Of a stretch of DNA of 64,000 bases, positions 25,927-35,637 are shown piece after piece. Each line of letters begins with the position of its first letter. Position 1 is the first letter of the stretch. The stretch is from an uncultured Bacteriovorax sp. (GTDB taxonomy: Bacteria; Bdellovibrionota; Bacteriovoracia; Bacteriovoracales; Bacteriovoracaceae), in contig CAMLMH010000007.1 of the NCBI GenBank assembly GCA_946481315.1, positions 62,001 through 126,000 of the forward strand, written 5' to 3'. Under the pieces are notes generated by a model. The model was not told where the DNA came from. It saw only the letters and a program-made list of their open reading frames with translations, and did not search any database. The translations under genes and the position numbers were made by a program.

Positions 25927-27445
25927 TAAACGACACTACAAAATCGGTACACGCGGATCCCTGCTGGCACTCACACAATGCAATCAGATCAAAGATCTTT
26001 TTGAGAAACTGACCGGCGACACCTGCGAACTCACCATTATTAAAACTCAGGGTGACATGATCACCAATGCTCCGCTGTGGCAGCTTGACGGAAAAGATTT
26101 CTTCACAAAAGAACTCGACGAAGCGCTGATCTCCGGAAAAGTGGATTTCGTTGTCCACTCTTACAAAGATCTGGGCTCAGATCGTCCGGCCGAGATTGCC
26201 CTTGCAGCTGTCACTAAAAGGACCTTTGCTCAGGATATCCTGCTGATCAAAGACGATATGATTCCTAAGATTCAGCATAAAAGCGAATTCATCGTGGGAA
26301 CTTCGTCACCGCGAAGGATCGTCAACATTGAAAAAAACCTTAAAGACTATATTCCGGGTTCTAAAAACCTGATCGTTAAAACACAAATGCTTCGCGGGAA
26401 TGTGAATACCCGCATTCAGAAACTGCGTGATGGTGAATTTGATGCCATAGTTCTGGCCCTTCCGGGCATTGAACGTCTGGCCTTAACGGAATCTTCCCGC
26501 ATCGAGCTGGAGCGACTTCTTTTTGGCATTAACTTTATGGTCATGCCTCAATCAGTTTTTACCTCATCTGCTTCTCAGGGGGCCTTAGGGATTGAGTGTA
26601 AGAAAAACCGTGATGATAACGGTGAATTACTGATTAAACTGCAGATGCTGGAAGATAAATTGACAAAAGAGGAAGTCTCCCGTGAACGCAAGGCCTTCAA
26701 TGAATACGGAGGCGGGTGTCACCTGGCCGTGGGAATTAATGTCCGCGCTCAAAAAGGGCTTTTTGTTCATACCCATCGCGGACTTCTAAACGAAAAAGAA
26801 ATCAGCGTAACTGAGCTGGAAGGCAGAGAGTCTGATCTTCCGCAATTTCTCTCAGCTCCAAGAGTTTTCAATGGTCATCCTTCAGAGGATGAATTGATAA
26901 AAAAAGAAATTATTCCGCATAAGTTGATACCGGGACTAAATCTTTATGTGACCAGTAAACACTGCCTGCATATTTTAAACGACACCGATCCTAAAACAAT
27001 CTGGGCAGCAGGCATAAAAACATGGAGAGACCTTTCGGAGATGGGTCACTGGGTAAATGGAACGGCAGATTCCATGGGTGATGATGAAATCAAAAAATTT
27101 GTGGATTCTGAAGCCATTAAAATCATGATGGGTGAAAACAGGCTGATGACGGTTTTATCCAATGATCAGGCGACTTCTACTCTCTCGGAAGATGTTATCC
27201 CTTGCTACAAGCGGATAATTCATCCTGAAGTTAGTGAAGATTTTAAAAAACGTATCCTAAACACCGAAGTTTTTTACTGGGCAAGTTTCTTTCAGTATCA
27301 AACTTACGTGAAGCATTTTCCGCAAATTAAAGATCGCCATCATGCCTGCGGGCTGGGTAAAACCTATGATCACTTTAAGGAAGCAAACATAAAAGTTTTT
27401 CCCATGGCCTCCATGGAAGAATTCAAGCAATGGACAAATGTATGA
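25916..27445 (+). CDS. Hydroxymethylbilane synthase fused to uroporphyrinogen-III synthase
   Basis: A 509-residue fusion. The N-terminal part (to about 290) is HemC: GTRGSLLALTQ, VHSYKDLGS with the catalytic Asp, and GGGCHLAVG with the Cys that carries the dipyrromethane cofactor. The C-terminal about 200 residues look like HemD, with IWAAGIKTWRDLSEMGHWVNGTADSMG and the end HHACGLGKTYDHFKEANIKV matching the 'IG..T...L...G' pattern. Together they convert four porphobilinogens into uroporphyrinogen III. The start is a TTG with GGGAGG 9 bp upstream, inside the hemA end; an earlier in-frame TTG (25895) lacks this. HemD part is the less certain half. Confidence 0.85.
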   Translation: MPTNKRHYKIGTRGSLLALTQCNQIKDLFEKLTGDTCELTIIKTQGDMITNAPLWQLDGKDFFTKELDEALISGKVDFVVHSYKDLGSDRPAEIALAAVTKRTFAQDILLIKDDMIPKIQHKSEFIVGTSSPRRIVNIEKNLKDYIPGSKNLIVKTQMLRGNVNTRIQKLRDGEFDAIVLALPGIERLALTESSRIELERLLFGINFMVMPQSVFTSSASQGALGIECKKNRDDNGELLIKLQMLEDKLTKEEVSRERKAFNEYGGGCHLAVGINVRAQKGLFVHTHRGLLNEKEISVTELEGRESDLPQFLSAPRVFNGHPSEDELIKKEIIPHKLIPGLNLYVTSKHCLHILNDTDPKTIWAAGIKTWRDLSEMGHWVNGTADSMGDDEIKKFVDSEAIKIMMGENRLMTVLSNDQATSTLSEDVIPCYKRIIHPEVSEDFKKRILNTEVFYWASFFQYQTYVKHFPQIKDRHHACGLGKTYDHFKEANIKVFPMASMEEFKQWTNV

Positions 27446-28722
27446 AAACGACAAATCAAACTGAACTATTTAATCAGGCCCGCAAACTTGTTCCGGGAGG
27501 AGTTCATTCTCCGGTACGCAGTTTTAAAGGACTCTCATCTACTCCCCGCTTTTTTAAAAGAGCTGAAGGCGCTTATATTTACGATGTGGAAGAAAAAGAA
27601 TACATCGATTTCTGCATGAGTTTTGGTCCGCTGATTGCCGGTCACCGCCACCCGCAGGTCGAAAAAGATCTGACAGAAGCCTTAAAGCGCGGCTGGAGTT
27701 ACGGGGCCTGTGAACCTTATTCACTGGAGCTTGCGGAATTCCTTCTTTCAAAGTTACCGCATGTAGAACAACTGCGATTTGTGAATTCCGGAACAGAAGC
27801 TGTCATGACGGCCCTTCGCCTCGCCCGTGGAGTAACGGGAAAAAATAAAATTATTAAATTTAACGGCTGCTATCACGGGCATGTTGATTCCATGCTGATC
27901 AAAGCGGGTTCAGGCCTTGCCGGTGAAGCAGAAGCTTCGTCTGCCGGTGTACCGGAAGGAGTTGCTCACGATACATTAATCCTGGAACTCGGAGATGTGG
28001 AAGGAGTCAAACAGTGTTTCATCGATCATAAAGATCAGATCGCGGCCATTATCATTGAACCTCTTCCGGCCAATAACGGTCTGATGATTCAGCCGAAAGA
28101 ATTTTTAGAGTTCCTTCGTAATATCACTGCGGCCAATAAAGCATTGCTCATTTTTGATGAAGTGATTTCCGGATTCCGTGTGGCCTTTGGGGGAATGGCG
28201 GAGGTGACAGGCATTAAACCGGACATTGTAACTTTAGGAAAAATTATCGGTGGTGGTCTGCCAGTTGGTGCCATTGGTGCATCCCGTTTTATTATGGAAC
28301 ATCTCGCTCCTGTCGGACGCGTTTATCAGGCGGGCACTCTTTCGGCCAATCCACTGGCGATGATCGGTGGACTCTCCACTCTTAAACTGATGACTCCGGA
28401 TGCCTACAAAAAGATTGAAGAACAAACAAAAAAATTCACTGCTCTTCTGACAAAATGGATGAAGACCTATAACAACGGTGAATTCTCCATGTTCCAGATT
28501 ACTTCATATTCCTCGCTATTTTGGATCGTTCCTAAAGAGAATGTCACTCGCATTGCCGACATTCCGGCCAATTTAACTGAAAACTTTAATAACTTATTTG
28601 AAGTTCTGCTCAAGCGAGGAATCTATCTTGCGCCTAATGCTTATGAAGTGGGATTCGTCAGCCTGGCACATGATGAAAAAGTGCTGCAGGATATGGCCAA
28701 GCGCTTAGAAATATCACTGTAA
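27442..28722 (+). CDS. hemL: Glutamate-1-semialdehyde 2,1-aminomutase
   Basis: A PLP enzyme of aminotransferase class III that makes 5-aminolevulinate from glutamate-1-semialdehyde. Of 426 residues, LVPGGVHSPVRSFKG near the start, FDEVISGFRV and TLGKIIGGGLPVGA with the PLP lysine are diagnostic. The start overlaps the hemCD stop (ATGA); an ATG four codons earlier is possible, but the family length of 426 fits this one. With hemA it completes the C5 route to ALA; hemB is not in the window. Confidence 0.95.
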   Translation: MKTTNQTELFNQARKLVPGGVHSPVRSFKGLSSTPRFFKRAEGAYIYDVEEKEYIDFCMSFGPLIAGHRHPQVEKDLTEALKRGWSYGACEPYSLELAEFLLSKLPHVEQLRFVNSGTEAVMTALRLARGVTGKNKIIKFNGCYHGHVDSMLIKAGSGLAGEAEASSAGVPEGVAHDTLILELGDVEGVKQCFIDHKDQIAAIIIEPLPANNGLMIQPKEFLEFLRNITAANKALLIFDEVISGFRVAFGGMAEVTGIKPDIVTLGKIIGGGLPVGAIGASRFIMEHLAPVGRVYQAGTLSANPLAMIGGLSTLKLMTPDAYKKIEEQTKKFTALLTKWMKTYNNGEFSMFQITSYSSLFWIVPKENVTRIADIPANLTENFNNLFEVLLKRGIYLAPNAYEVGFVSLAHDEKVLQDMAKRLEISL

Positions 28723-29627
28723 TGATCAGGCGTAACCCCTTCACCCATTCCTCAAAATGGCTTTTTGTCCTTTCACTTTTATGGACACTGGTCCTTTTGA
28801 TGATTGGTGCATGGTGGACCTATGTCATGATCAATGCTGAATCCATTCTGGTCACCGCTGAGCGCTCCAAAGTATTAAAGATGATCACCTGGGAAGGATC
28901 CAGCTTTATTATTTTGCTTTTACTTCTCTCGCTTTCACTTCTGGCCCTTTTTATTAAAGATCAGCAAAAAACCAAATCGCTGCAGGCCTTTTTTGCTTCT
29001 CTTACTCACGAACTAAAAACTCCACTGGCCAGTATGCGTCTGCAAGGTGAAGTTATCAGTGAACTTTTGGAAGAAAAAAAAGATCCCCAGCTCCACCGTC
29101 TGCTAACACGATTAATTGAAGATACTAATAAGCTGGAAAACCAGATGGATAAAATCCTGCAGCTATCCAGAATTGAGCGTGGCGGAGAGCTCAATCTCAC
29201 GTCAGTCAAACTCATTCCTTTCATTAAAAAAATTGCCCAGGATTATCTGGGTGAGCGCGAACTGGAAATCATTGCCTCGGACAATGAACTGGTGGTGGAC
29301 GCCGACGAATTTGCTCTGCAGATGATCTTTAAAAATCTGCTGGAAAATTCCCGCATTCATGCTGACTCCTCCCGAATTACGATCTCTATTAACCGGCATC
29401 AAAACTGGGTCGACTTAAATTATAGTGACGGAGGGAAATTCAGTGGCGATGAAAAAAAACTGGGCACTCTATTTTACAAGCATAATTCTTCCAAGGGTTC
29501 GGGCATAGGTCTCTACCTCTCTGAAAAACTGATGCAGAAAATGAACGGCTCCATGACGACCAGTCTTTCGCACGGACATTTAAGTTTTCATCTTAAATTT
29601 AAAACGACTGAGGCCTTTCATGCTTAA
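28722..29627 (+). CDS. Sensor histidine kinase inside heme operon
   Basis: A 301-residue kinase with two transmembrane helices (about 13-34 and 60-79) and a very short periplasmic loop. The H box is SLTHELKTPLASM (H96), the N box NLLENSRIHA and the G2 box GSGIGLYLS. The G1 box is weak (YSDGGKFSG in place of D-x-G-x-G), so ATP binding may be altered. The start overlaps the hemL stop (TAATG) and the stop overlaps the response regulator, so it is part of the heme operon. The signal is unknown; heme or porphyrin status is a reasonable guess from location. Confidence 0.87.
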   Translation: MIRRNPFTHSSKWLFVLSLLWTLVLLMIGAWWTYVMINAESILVTAERSKVLKMITWEGSSFIILLLLLSLSLLALFIKDQQKTKSLQAFFASLTHELKTPLASMRLQGEVISELLEEKKDPQLHRLLTRLIEDTNKLENQMDKILQLSRIERGGELNLTSVKLIPFIKKIAQDYLGERELEIIASDNELVVDADEFALQMIFKNLLENSRIHADSSRITISINRHQNWVDLNYSDGGKFSGDEKKLGTLFYKHNSSKGSGIGLYLSEKLMQKMNGSMTTSLSHGHLSFHLKFKTTEAFHA

Positions 29628-30306
29628 TATTCTGATCGTTGAAGATGAGCACAACCTGGGAATAACCCTAAGTGAATACCTGCAGGGATTGGGTCACAAT
29701 GCTCATTGGGCCCGCGATGGTAAAAGCGCCCTGGAAAAATTTCAAACGACCCAATTCAATGTACTCCTCATGGATATTGGTTTACCGGATACTAACGGTC
29801 TGGATCTTGCCCGCCACCTGCGTACGATACGAAAAGATTTTGTTCTGCTTTTTCTTTCGGCTCAAAATGACCCGGAAACAAAAGTGGCCGGTCTGGAAAT
29901 CGGAGCTGATGACTACATCACCAAACCATTTGCACTTAAAGAACTAACTTTGCGGCTCAATCGTATACTTAATTCTCAAAAAGAACTGGAACGCTTTCCC
30001 GATGAGATTTCGCACGGTCCGCTTAAAATATGGTTTAAGCGTTTTGAAGTGGAAGACGCTGAAGGGAATCTTATTCCTCTTTCGCAAAAAGAGTGTGCCA
30101 TTTTGGAATTGCTCTACATCAAGAAAAACGAAGCAGTCAACCGTGATGAAATTATCGAAAAAATTTGGGGCGAAGATAAATTTCCTTCCAACCGCACTGT
30201 TGATAATTATATCGTCAAACTTAGAAAATGGTGTGAAACTGATAACAAAAAACATATAGAGATTCAGAGTATCCGAGGAATCGGATATAAACTGGTGTTA
30301 ATGTAA
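29620..30306 (+). CDS. OmpR-family response regulator inside heme operon
   Basis: A 228-residue two-domain regulator: receiver with phospho-acceptor D52 (LLMDIGLPD) and Lys in ITKPF (about 104), and a C-terminal winged-helix DNA-binding domain (RTVDNYIVKLRKW, IRGIGYKLV). It overlaps the kinase gene by 8 bp and forms its cognate pair. hemE starts 10 bp later, so the pair is expressed with heme enzymes and may regulate them. Confidence 0.9.
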   Translation: MLNILIVEDEHNLGITLSEYLQGLGHNAHWARDGKSALEKFQTTQFNVLLMDIGLPDTNGLDLARHLRTIRKDFVLLFLSAQNDPETKVAGLEIGADDYITKPFALKELTLRLNRILNSQKELERFPDEISHGPLKIWFKRFEVEDAEGNLIPLSQKECAILELLYIKKNEAVNRDEIIEKIWGEDKFPSNRTVDNYIVKLRKWCETDNKKHIEIQSIRGIGYKLVLM

Positions 30307-30315
30307 GGATAAATT

Positions 30316-31353
30316 ATGGGTCTTTTTAATGATCGTTTAACAAAAAATAATAAAACTCAGGTTCCGGTATGGTTTATGCGCCAGGCGGGCAGGTATCACT
30401 CCCATTACCAGAATATTAAAAAAGATTCGGACTTTATGACGATGTGTAAGGATCCTAAACTCGCCTGCGAAATTACCATGGGACCAATCCGTGACTTCGA
30501 TTTCGATGCAGCCATCCTTTTTTCTGATCTGCTCTTTCCGCTGGAACAAATGGGGCTGGGACTGACTTATGCACCCGGACCGATTCTCCAAAACAAGCTT
30601 GAATCAAAAGACGATCTAAAAAAAGTGAAGATGATACAAAAAGCTGAGTCGTATTACCAGTTTCAAAAAGAGGCCACAGCACTTTTAAGAAAAGAACTTC
30701 CTGCGACAAAATCTCTCCTGGGATTTGTTGGTGCTCCATGGACACTCTACACCTATGCTGTAGAGGGCTCTCACGCCGGTGCTCTAACCAGCTCAAAAAG
30801 AGGTTTCTACGATGGCCGATGGGAAGGATTCTGTGAGTTACTTCTTCCAAATCTACTGACTGAGATGTCTTTGCAGGCACAGGGAGGAGCTGATACTGTC
30901 TGTTTATTTGATACCGCTGTTGGCGAACTGATGCTCACTGATTTCAAAAAGTACATCGTCCCGGTTCTGCGTAAAGTAACGGCCGAATTTAAGAAAATGC
31001 ATCCGTCAATCAAGGTTGTGTATTACTCCAAACTGACTCACATGGATTACCTGGATGAAATTCAGGATAAAAATATCGATGTTCTGGGGATTGACTGGAG
31101 AATGAATCTCGCAGGGGCCCTTAAACGTTATTCAAAAGATTACTATATTCAGGGCAACTTTGATCCAAGTTATCTCCACTATGAATGGCCGCAGGTTGAA
31201 GAAAAACTAAAAGAGTTCTGGGCCCCGCTTGCCGATGGAGGCGTTGACTTGAATCGCTGGATTTGTGGACTGGGCCACGGTGTTCTTCAGCAGACTCCCG
31301 AAGAAAATGTGCGCAAAGCGGTTCAGTACATTCATCAAAATTTTGTGTACTAA
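30316..31353 (+). CDS. hemE: Uroporphyrinogen decarboxylase
   Basis: A 345-residue HemE that decarboxylates uroporphyrinogen III to coproporphyrinogen III. PVWFMRQAGRYHSHY near the N-terminus and LFSDLLFPLEQMGL are the active-site signatures; GNFDPSYL and GLGHGVLQQTPEENV close the family pattern. An AAGGA site precedes the ATG. It is the last enzyme gene of the hem operon here. Confidence 0.96.
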   Translation: MGLFNDRLTKNNKTQVPVWFMRQAGRYHSHYQNIKKDSDFMTMCKDPKLACEITMGPIRDFDFDAAILFSDLLFPLEQMGLGLTYAPGPILQNKLESKDDLKKVKMIQKAESYYQFQKEATALLRKELPATKSLLGFVGAPWTLYTYAVEGSHAGALTSSKRGFYDGRWEGFCELLLPNLLTEMSLQAQGGADTVCLFDTAVGELMLTDFKKYIVPVLRKVTAEFKKMHPSIKVVYYSKLTHMDYLDEIQDKNIDVLGIDWRMNLAGALKRYSKDYYIQGNFDPSYLHYEWPQVEEKLKEFWAPLADGGVDLNRWICGLGHGVLQQTPEENVRKAVQYIHQNFVY

Positions 31354-31356
31354 AAG

Positions 31357-32331
31357 ATGCGTTTTAAAGCGCAGCTTTTTTTAACCGGACTTATTCTTTA
31401 TTCCTCACTCTCTAGCGCAGAGATTTGCGATACAATCTTCAGAACCAGCAGTATTGGCTGTCAGGACCTGGCAACTTCTCATTCTTCAGCAGGATCATAT
31501 CCTCTGCTATTTGATGCACTTAATTTTTCTCCTTCAGCACTTCCTACAATTCCCACACCTGTGGGGATTGAAGCTTATTACAATGAAAAAAAAGTCAACG
31601 TAGCCTTTATTAAGGGAATTGAAAAAGTTGGCTTTGGGGCGGGCATTAAACATACGGATACGACATTTTTCAGTGGTGTTGAAAATTATAAAGTCGCTCT
31701 GAAACAATCAGTCGTTTCTTACCGCCCGTCTGCGCTGGAAAAAACATTCAATCTGGGATCAGCACTTAATTTACTGGAGATTCCGGAATTCGCCAGTCTC
31801 CCCATAGGTCTGAGCTTGCGTATCAATCCCGAGACTAAATCATATTCCCTTCAGCCGGGTATTGACGTTCGGACCGAGTGGCTCACCCTTTCAGGGTCTT
31901 TCTACAAAGACAAACCTAAAACTTATAACGACGGTATTCTGGACATCAGTGAAAATCACAAAATCACAAACATCATGGCCAGTCTTCGCTTTGATTATCT
32001 TCTGGTAGATTATTCTTTTTTAAAACAGGATAATTCCGCTGACCTTTTTTATAATGGCAGCCGAGTTGTCGGCATCGAGACCGGCTATGTCACAAAAACA
32101 CATATTCTCTCCGGAACATTCGTTTATGAACAACTCAGTCTAACCGGAGCTTATCGAAAACAAAGTGATTCACGCTTAAGCGGTAACTACAATATCGGTA
32201 ATCCTGACTACAAAACGACCCACTCACTTTTTGGTGCTGCTTATAAAACGCCATTTCTAGAACTGGGAATTTTTTATAACTATGTTTTAAATGAAGATGT
32301 TTCTGCCTTACTGAAAATATTTATAGAATAA
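31357..32331 (+). CDS. Probable outer-membrane or exported protein, end of heme operon
   Basis: Not recognised. The 324-residue protein has a signal peptide (FLTGLILYSSLSSAE), two early cysteines (ICDTIF, GCQDL) and then many short amphipathic beta-strand segments (FLELGIFYNYVL, LSGTFVYEQLSLTGAY, TEWLTLSGSFY), suggesting a beta-barrel. It begins 3 bp after hemE, so it is co-transcribed. The end (LLKIFIE) lacks the classical terminal aromatic, so barrel status is uncertain. A transport role for heme precursors or iron is speculation. Confidence 0.55.
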   Translation: MRFKAQLFLTGLILYSSLSSAEICDTIFRTSSIGCQDLATSHSSAGSYPLLFDALNFSPSALPTIPTPVGIEAYYNEKKVNVAFIKGIEKVGFGAGIKHTDTTFFSGVENYKVALKQSVVSYRPSALEKTFNLGSALNLLEIPEFASLPIGLSLRINPETKSYSLQPGIDVRTEWLTLSGSFYKDKPKTYNDGILDISENHKITNIMASLRFDYLLVDYSFLKQDNSADLFYNGSRVVGIETGYVTKTHILSGTFVYEQLSLTGAYRKQSDSRLSGNYNIGNPDYKTTHSLFGAAYKTPFLELGIFYNYVLNEDVSALLKIFIE

Positions 32332-32358
32332 AAAAGGCCCGCAAATGCAGGCCTTTTT
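32331..32358. terminator. Bidirectional terminator after the heme operon
   Basis: AAAAAGGCC and GGCCTTTTT arms with a 10-nt loop that itself can form a GC pair, between the convergent heme operon and fabI. Confidence 0.85.
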
Positions 32359-32380
32359 ATATTATTCTGTCTGTGCCAGA

Positions 32381-33148
32381 TCAGGCCCCGACGATATTTA
32401 TTCCTGAATCCACATAAAGAACCTGTCCGGTTACTCCAGTTGAGAGCTTTGAGGCCAGGTAAACGGCCGTGCCACCAACATCTTCTTGAGTCACATTTTT
32501 TCTCATTGGCGCCTTTTCTTCAATCGTTTTTAAGAAATCTTTAAGCCCCGGTACACCGGAAGCAGCTAACGTTCTGATCGGTCCGGCCGAGATACAATTT
32601 ACTTTAATTCCCTGAGGCCCGAGATCATCTGCCAGGTAGCGAGTTGATGCTTCCAGAGCGGCCTTAGCTACACCCATCACGTTATAGCCTTTAAGAACTT
32701 TAACAGAACCGTGGTAAGTCATTGCGATAACCGAAGCATCTTCATTGAAATTGTCTTTTAAGGTATTGCACAGACCAATGAGTGAAAATGCAGAAATATC
32801 ACAGGCCATTTTGAAGCCTTCACGAGAGGTTTCCACAAAGCGGTTTTTGAGATCGGTTTTATCTGCAAAGGCCAGTGAGTGAACAAGAATATCAAACTTG
32901 CCCCATTTTTCATCAACCAGTTTTTTTAGTGCCGGGTAATGATCATCATTTGTAACGTCCATTTCAAAAATAAAGTCTGCGCCAACTTCTGCAGCAAGAG
33001 GTTCAACTCGTTTTTTTAGATTATCGTTTAGATAAGAAAGAGCTACAGTCGCCCCCTGCTCTTTATAGGCCTTGGCAATTCCCCACGCGATTGACATATC
33101 GTTGGCGACACCAAGAATCAGTGCTTTTTTTCCAGTCAAAAGACCCAT
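32381..33148 (-). CDS. fabI: Enoyl-[acyl-carrier-protein] reductase (NADH)
   Basis: A 255-residue short-chain dehydrogenase of the FabI type that performs the last step of fatty-acid elongation. LTGKKALILGVANDMSIAWG is the FabI nucleotide-binding start, the catalytic Tyr/Lys are in YNVMGVAKAALE, and SAGPIRTLAASGV is the substrate loop. The ATG at 33148 has GGAG 6 bp upstream and gives the family-typical MGLLTGK start; in-frame ATGs at 33151 and 33166 are less likely. Confidence 0.94.
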   Translation of the reverse strand: MGLLTGKKALILGVANDMSIAWGIAKAYKEQGATVALSYLNDNLKKRVEPLAAEVGADFIFEMDVTNDDHYPALKKLVDEKWGKFDILVHSLAFADKTDLKNRFVETSREGFKMACDISAFSLIGLCNTLKDNFNEDASVIAMTYHGSVKVLKGYNVMGVAKAALEASTRYLADDLGPQGIKVNCISAGPIRTLAASGVPGLKDFLKTIEEKAPMRKNVTQEDVGGTAVYLASKLSTGVTGQVLYVDSGINIVGA

Positions 33149-33196
33149 CATTTTCTCCTTTATCAAGAATAGGAAAAAACTTTAAAGGATCAGGAC

Positions 33197-33952
33197 TTAT
33201 CTGTCAAAAACGTATCCGACCGATCGCACACTCTTAAAGAATTTTGGTCCTTTAGGATCGCTTTCAAAATACTTTCTGAAGCGCACGATGAAGTTATCCA
33301 AAGTGCGTGTGGAGACTCCCCGGTCATAGCCCAGTGCTTTTTCCAGAATCTCTTCTCGGGTAAGTGGTTCGCCGACATGAGTGAAGAAGACGCGAAGTAT
33401 TTTCACTTCCTGCAGAGTAAGGTCGAAACTTTGAAATTTATCTGTTCCTTTAAAGCAATTGGCCTTTAAATTTTTAAAATCCACACTGTGAGGTCCGAAT
33501 TGGAATTCATCCCCTATATCTTTGGGAGATGAAACGTTGTCATCAGCTGAAGTTGCCTGGTTCCATTCCATTCGGGTCAGTAACCGGTCTACCCGAAGAA
33601 GGAATTCATCAAGATCGAAGGGTTTACTTAGATAATCGTCCACTCCCATAGCAAGACATTTTACTTTTTCTTTAACTTGATCTTTTGCAGAGATAACCAT
33701 AATGGGAATTTTGGGATCACGCTTTCGAATTTCACTGATCACACCAAGTCCGTCAATCTCGGGCATCATGAGATCGACAATTATCAGATGTGGTGAAAAT
33801 TCGGGGTAATACTTAAGTCCTTCCAGACCATTAATAGCGTGCAGGACTTCATGTCCGATCATTCTCAAATTTAATTTAATGGCCTCAGCAATATGTTTCT
33901 CATCTTCGATGATGAGAATTTTTTTACCGGTATTTTTAGTGGATATGATCAT
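33197..33952 (-). CDS. OmpR/PhoB-family response regulator
   Basis: A 251-residue regulator with receiver phospho-acceptor D60 (LIIVDLMMPEIDG), Lys in LSKPF, and a winged-helix output domain (LTREEILEKALGYDRG, RTLDNFIVRFRKY, SVRSVGYVF). A linker of about 35 residues joins the domains. It follows its histidine kinase gene with a 3-bp gap. Targets are unknown; fabI lies 48 bp downstream on the same strand. Confidence 0.92.
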   Translation of the reverse strand: MIISTKNTGKKILIIEDEKHIAEAIKLNLRMIGHEVLHAINGLEGLKYYPEFSPHLIIVDLMMPEIDGLGVISEIRKRDPKIPIMVISAKDQVKEKVKCLAMGVDDYLSKPFDLDEFLLRVDRLLTRMEWNQATSADDNVSSPKDIGDEFQFGPHSVDFKNLKANCFKGTDKFQSFDLTLQEVKILRVFFTHVGEPLTREEILEKALGYDRGVSTRTLDNFIVRFRKYFESDPKGPKFFKSVRSVGYVFDR

Positions 33953-33955
33953 AGA

Positions 33956-34900
33956 TTAAATTTCCTTCGGTATCCTGAAAATGATTCTAAAGGTTGATCC
34001 TTGTCCGGGACCAGGACTTAAGGCCATCACTTCAGCATTGTGAACACGGGCGATATTGGCCACTATGTACAACCCTAATCCATTTCCTTTTGCTGTTTTT
34101 CCTACTTGGTAGAATTTTTTAAAAATTCGTTTCAGCTCACTTTTTTCCAGACCAATCCCGTTGTCGGCAATATCCAGAACCACAAAACGCCCCTCTTTTT
34201 TCAAATGCAGCAAAACGAGTTTTTCAGCCGATTTATTGTAAATGAATGCATTGGTAATCAGATTCATCAGCAGCATTTCAAAAAGCGCATGATCCATTGG
34301 ATAATAAAATTTATCCAGATCGGTTTCAAACTCTACTTTTCCCTGTTCAAAGAGATGGGGTGTATTTTGCAGAAAAGTTCTGATGACATCAACCATGTCT
34401 TCGCGTTTAAAATCACCCCGGAAGTTTTTCTCTTCCAGTCTTCCCAGTTGCAGAATGCGAATAACATTTTCTGAAAGTCTTTTGGTATCCTGTTTCATAT
34501 AGTCCAGATATTTCAGCTGTTCTTCTCTTGGCAGTTCATGACGGGAGAAAGTCTCCAGAAACAGCTGGAGGGAAGCTATGGGGGTTTTCAGCTCATGGGT
34601 GAAACCATTAATAAAGTTTTGTTGCAAACGATAGAGCTGAATAATTTTCTGCGAATAAATGTAAATGATAAGCAATCCGCCAAGAATGACTGCAACTAAC
34701 AAAGAAAGAGTCAAAATAAGCACCCAGGTCTCAGTGTCTAAAAACTGCCGTGCATTGAGATTATACTTAATCACGACTTCCTGAAGCGCGTGATTTACCT
34801 GTAAATATGAGCGAATATAAATGAAAAGTGACAAGGCCAGGGCAACCAGCGAAAAAATAAAAATGAATAAGGGATGGTAAAACCAGCGCGATTTAATCAT
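33956..34900 (-). CDS. Sensor histidine kinase
   Basis: About 314 residues from the ATG at 34900, with two transmembrane helices (about 10-30 and 60-82) flanking a short periplasmic loop. H box NGFTHELKTPIASLQL (H102), N box NLITNAFIYNK, G1 DIADNGIGL, F box FKKFYQV and G2 GNGLGLYIVANI are all intact, unlike the kinase in the heme operon. The in-frame extension up to 34969 would overlap deoC and is rejected, although no clear ribosome-binding site precedes 34900. Partner of the regulator downstream. Confidence 0.88.
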   Translation of the reverse strand: MIKSRWFYHPLFIFIFSLVALALSLFIYIRSYLQVNHALQEVVIKYNLNARQFLDTETWVLILTLSLLVAVILGGLLIIYIYSQKIIQLYRLQQNFINGFTHELKTPIASLQLFLETFSRHELPREEQLKYLDYMKQDTKRLSENVIRILQLGRLEEKNFRGDFKREDMVDVIRTFLQNTPHLFEQGKVEFETDLDKFYYPMDHALFEMLLMNLITNAFIYNKSAEKLVLLHLKKEGRFVVLDIADNGIGLEKSELKRIFKKFYQVGKTAKGNGLGLYIVANIARVHNAEVMALSPGPGQGSTFRIIFRIPKEI

Positions 34901-34947
34901 ACTAGGAGTGTTGAAAAAACTACGCTGATTGTAAAGGAACACCACAG

Positions 34948-35634
34948 ATGGAATCAGATTTAAATTCAAACAGTTATATCGCCGGTACTATTGATCATAC
35001 TCTTTTAAAGCCAGAGGCGACCAGGGAGCAGGTTAAGGCCCTGACTGAAGTGGCCGTCCAGTATGGATTCTTCAGCGTTTGTATTCAGCCTTGTTTCGTG
35101 GCCGATGCAGCAAAATGGCTCAAAGATTCCAAAGTCAAAGTTTGTACTGTTATTGGATTTCCCCTGGGCGCCAATACAACTGAAACAAAGGCCTTTGAAA
35201 CACAAAATGCCATCAACAATGGTGCAGATGAAATCGATATGGTGCTAAACATCGGTGCTTTAAAATCTAAAAATACTCAATTTGTTGAAGATGACATTCG
35301 CGCCGTCGTTCAAGCTGCCGCTGGAAAAACAGTTAAAGTTATTATTGAGACAGCTCTACTCACTGAAGATGAAATCATAGAAGCCTCTAAGTTAGTTGAA
35401 AAGGCCGGTGCACATTTTGTTAAGACATCGACGGGATTTTCTACCCGTGGTGCAACACTGGAAGACATTGCTCTTATTAAATCGGTTGTTTCACCGACAA
35501 TGAAAATTAAGGCCAGTGGCGGGATTAAAGATCTGGCAGCTGCACGGAAAATGTTACAGGCCGGAGCAACTCGATTAGGAACCAGCTCGGGTGTTGCCAT
35601 CCTGGAAGGAATGCAGTCCACAGACTTTTACTAA
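34948..35634 (+). CDS. deoC: Deoxyribose-phosphate aldolase
   Basis: A 228-residue class-I aldolase that splits 2-deoxyribose-5-phosphate into glyceraldehyde-3-phosphate and acetaldehyde, used in salvage of deoxynucleosides. The Schiff-base lysine lies in HFVKTSTGF and the second lysine in KIKASGGIK; the N-terminal [11 protein letters not shown] is diagnostic. AGGAAC upstream is the likely ribosome-binding site. For a predator this fits use of host DNA. No other deo genes are adjacent. Confidence 0.95.
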   Translation: MESDLNSNSYIAGTIDHTLLKPEATREQVKALTEVAVQYGFFSVCIQPCFVADAAKWLKDSKVKVCTVIGFPLGANTTETKAFETQNAINNGADEIDMVLNIGALKSKNTQFVEDDIRAVVQAAAGKTVKVIIETALLTEDEIIEASKLVEKAGAHFVKTSTGFSTRGATLEDIALIKSVVSPTMKIKASGGIKDLAAARKMLQAGATRLGTSSGVAILEGMQSTDFY

Positions 35635-35637
35635 GAA

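Noticed and set aside
35310..35621. Minus-strand open frame within deoC
   Set aside because: Entirely antisense to a conserved enzyme gene.
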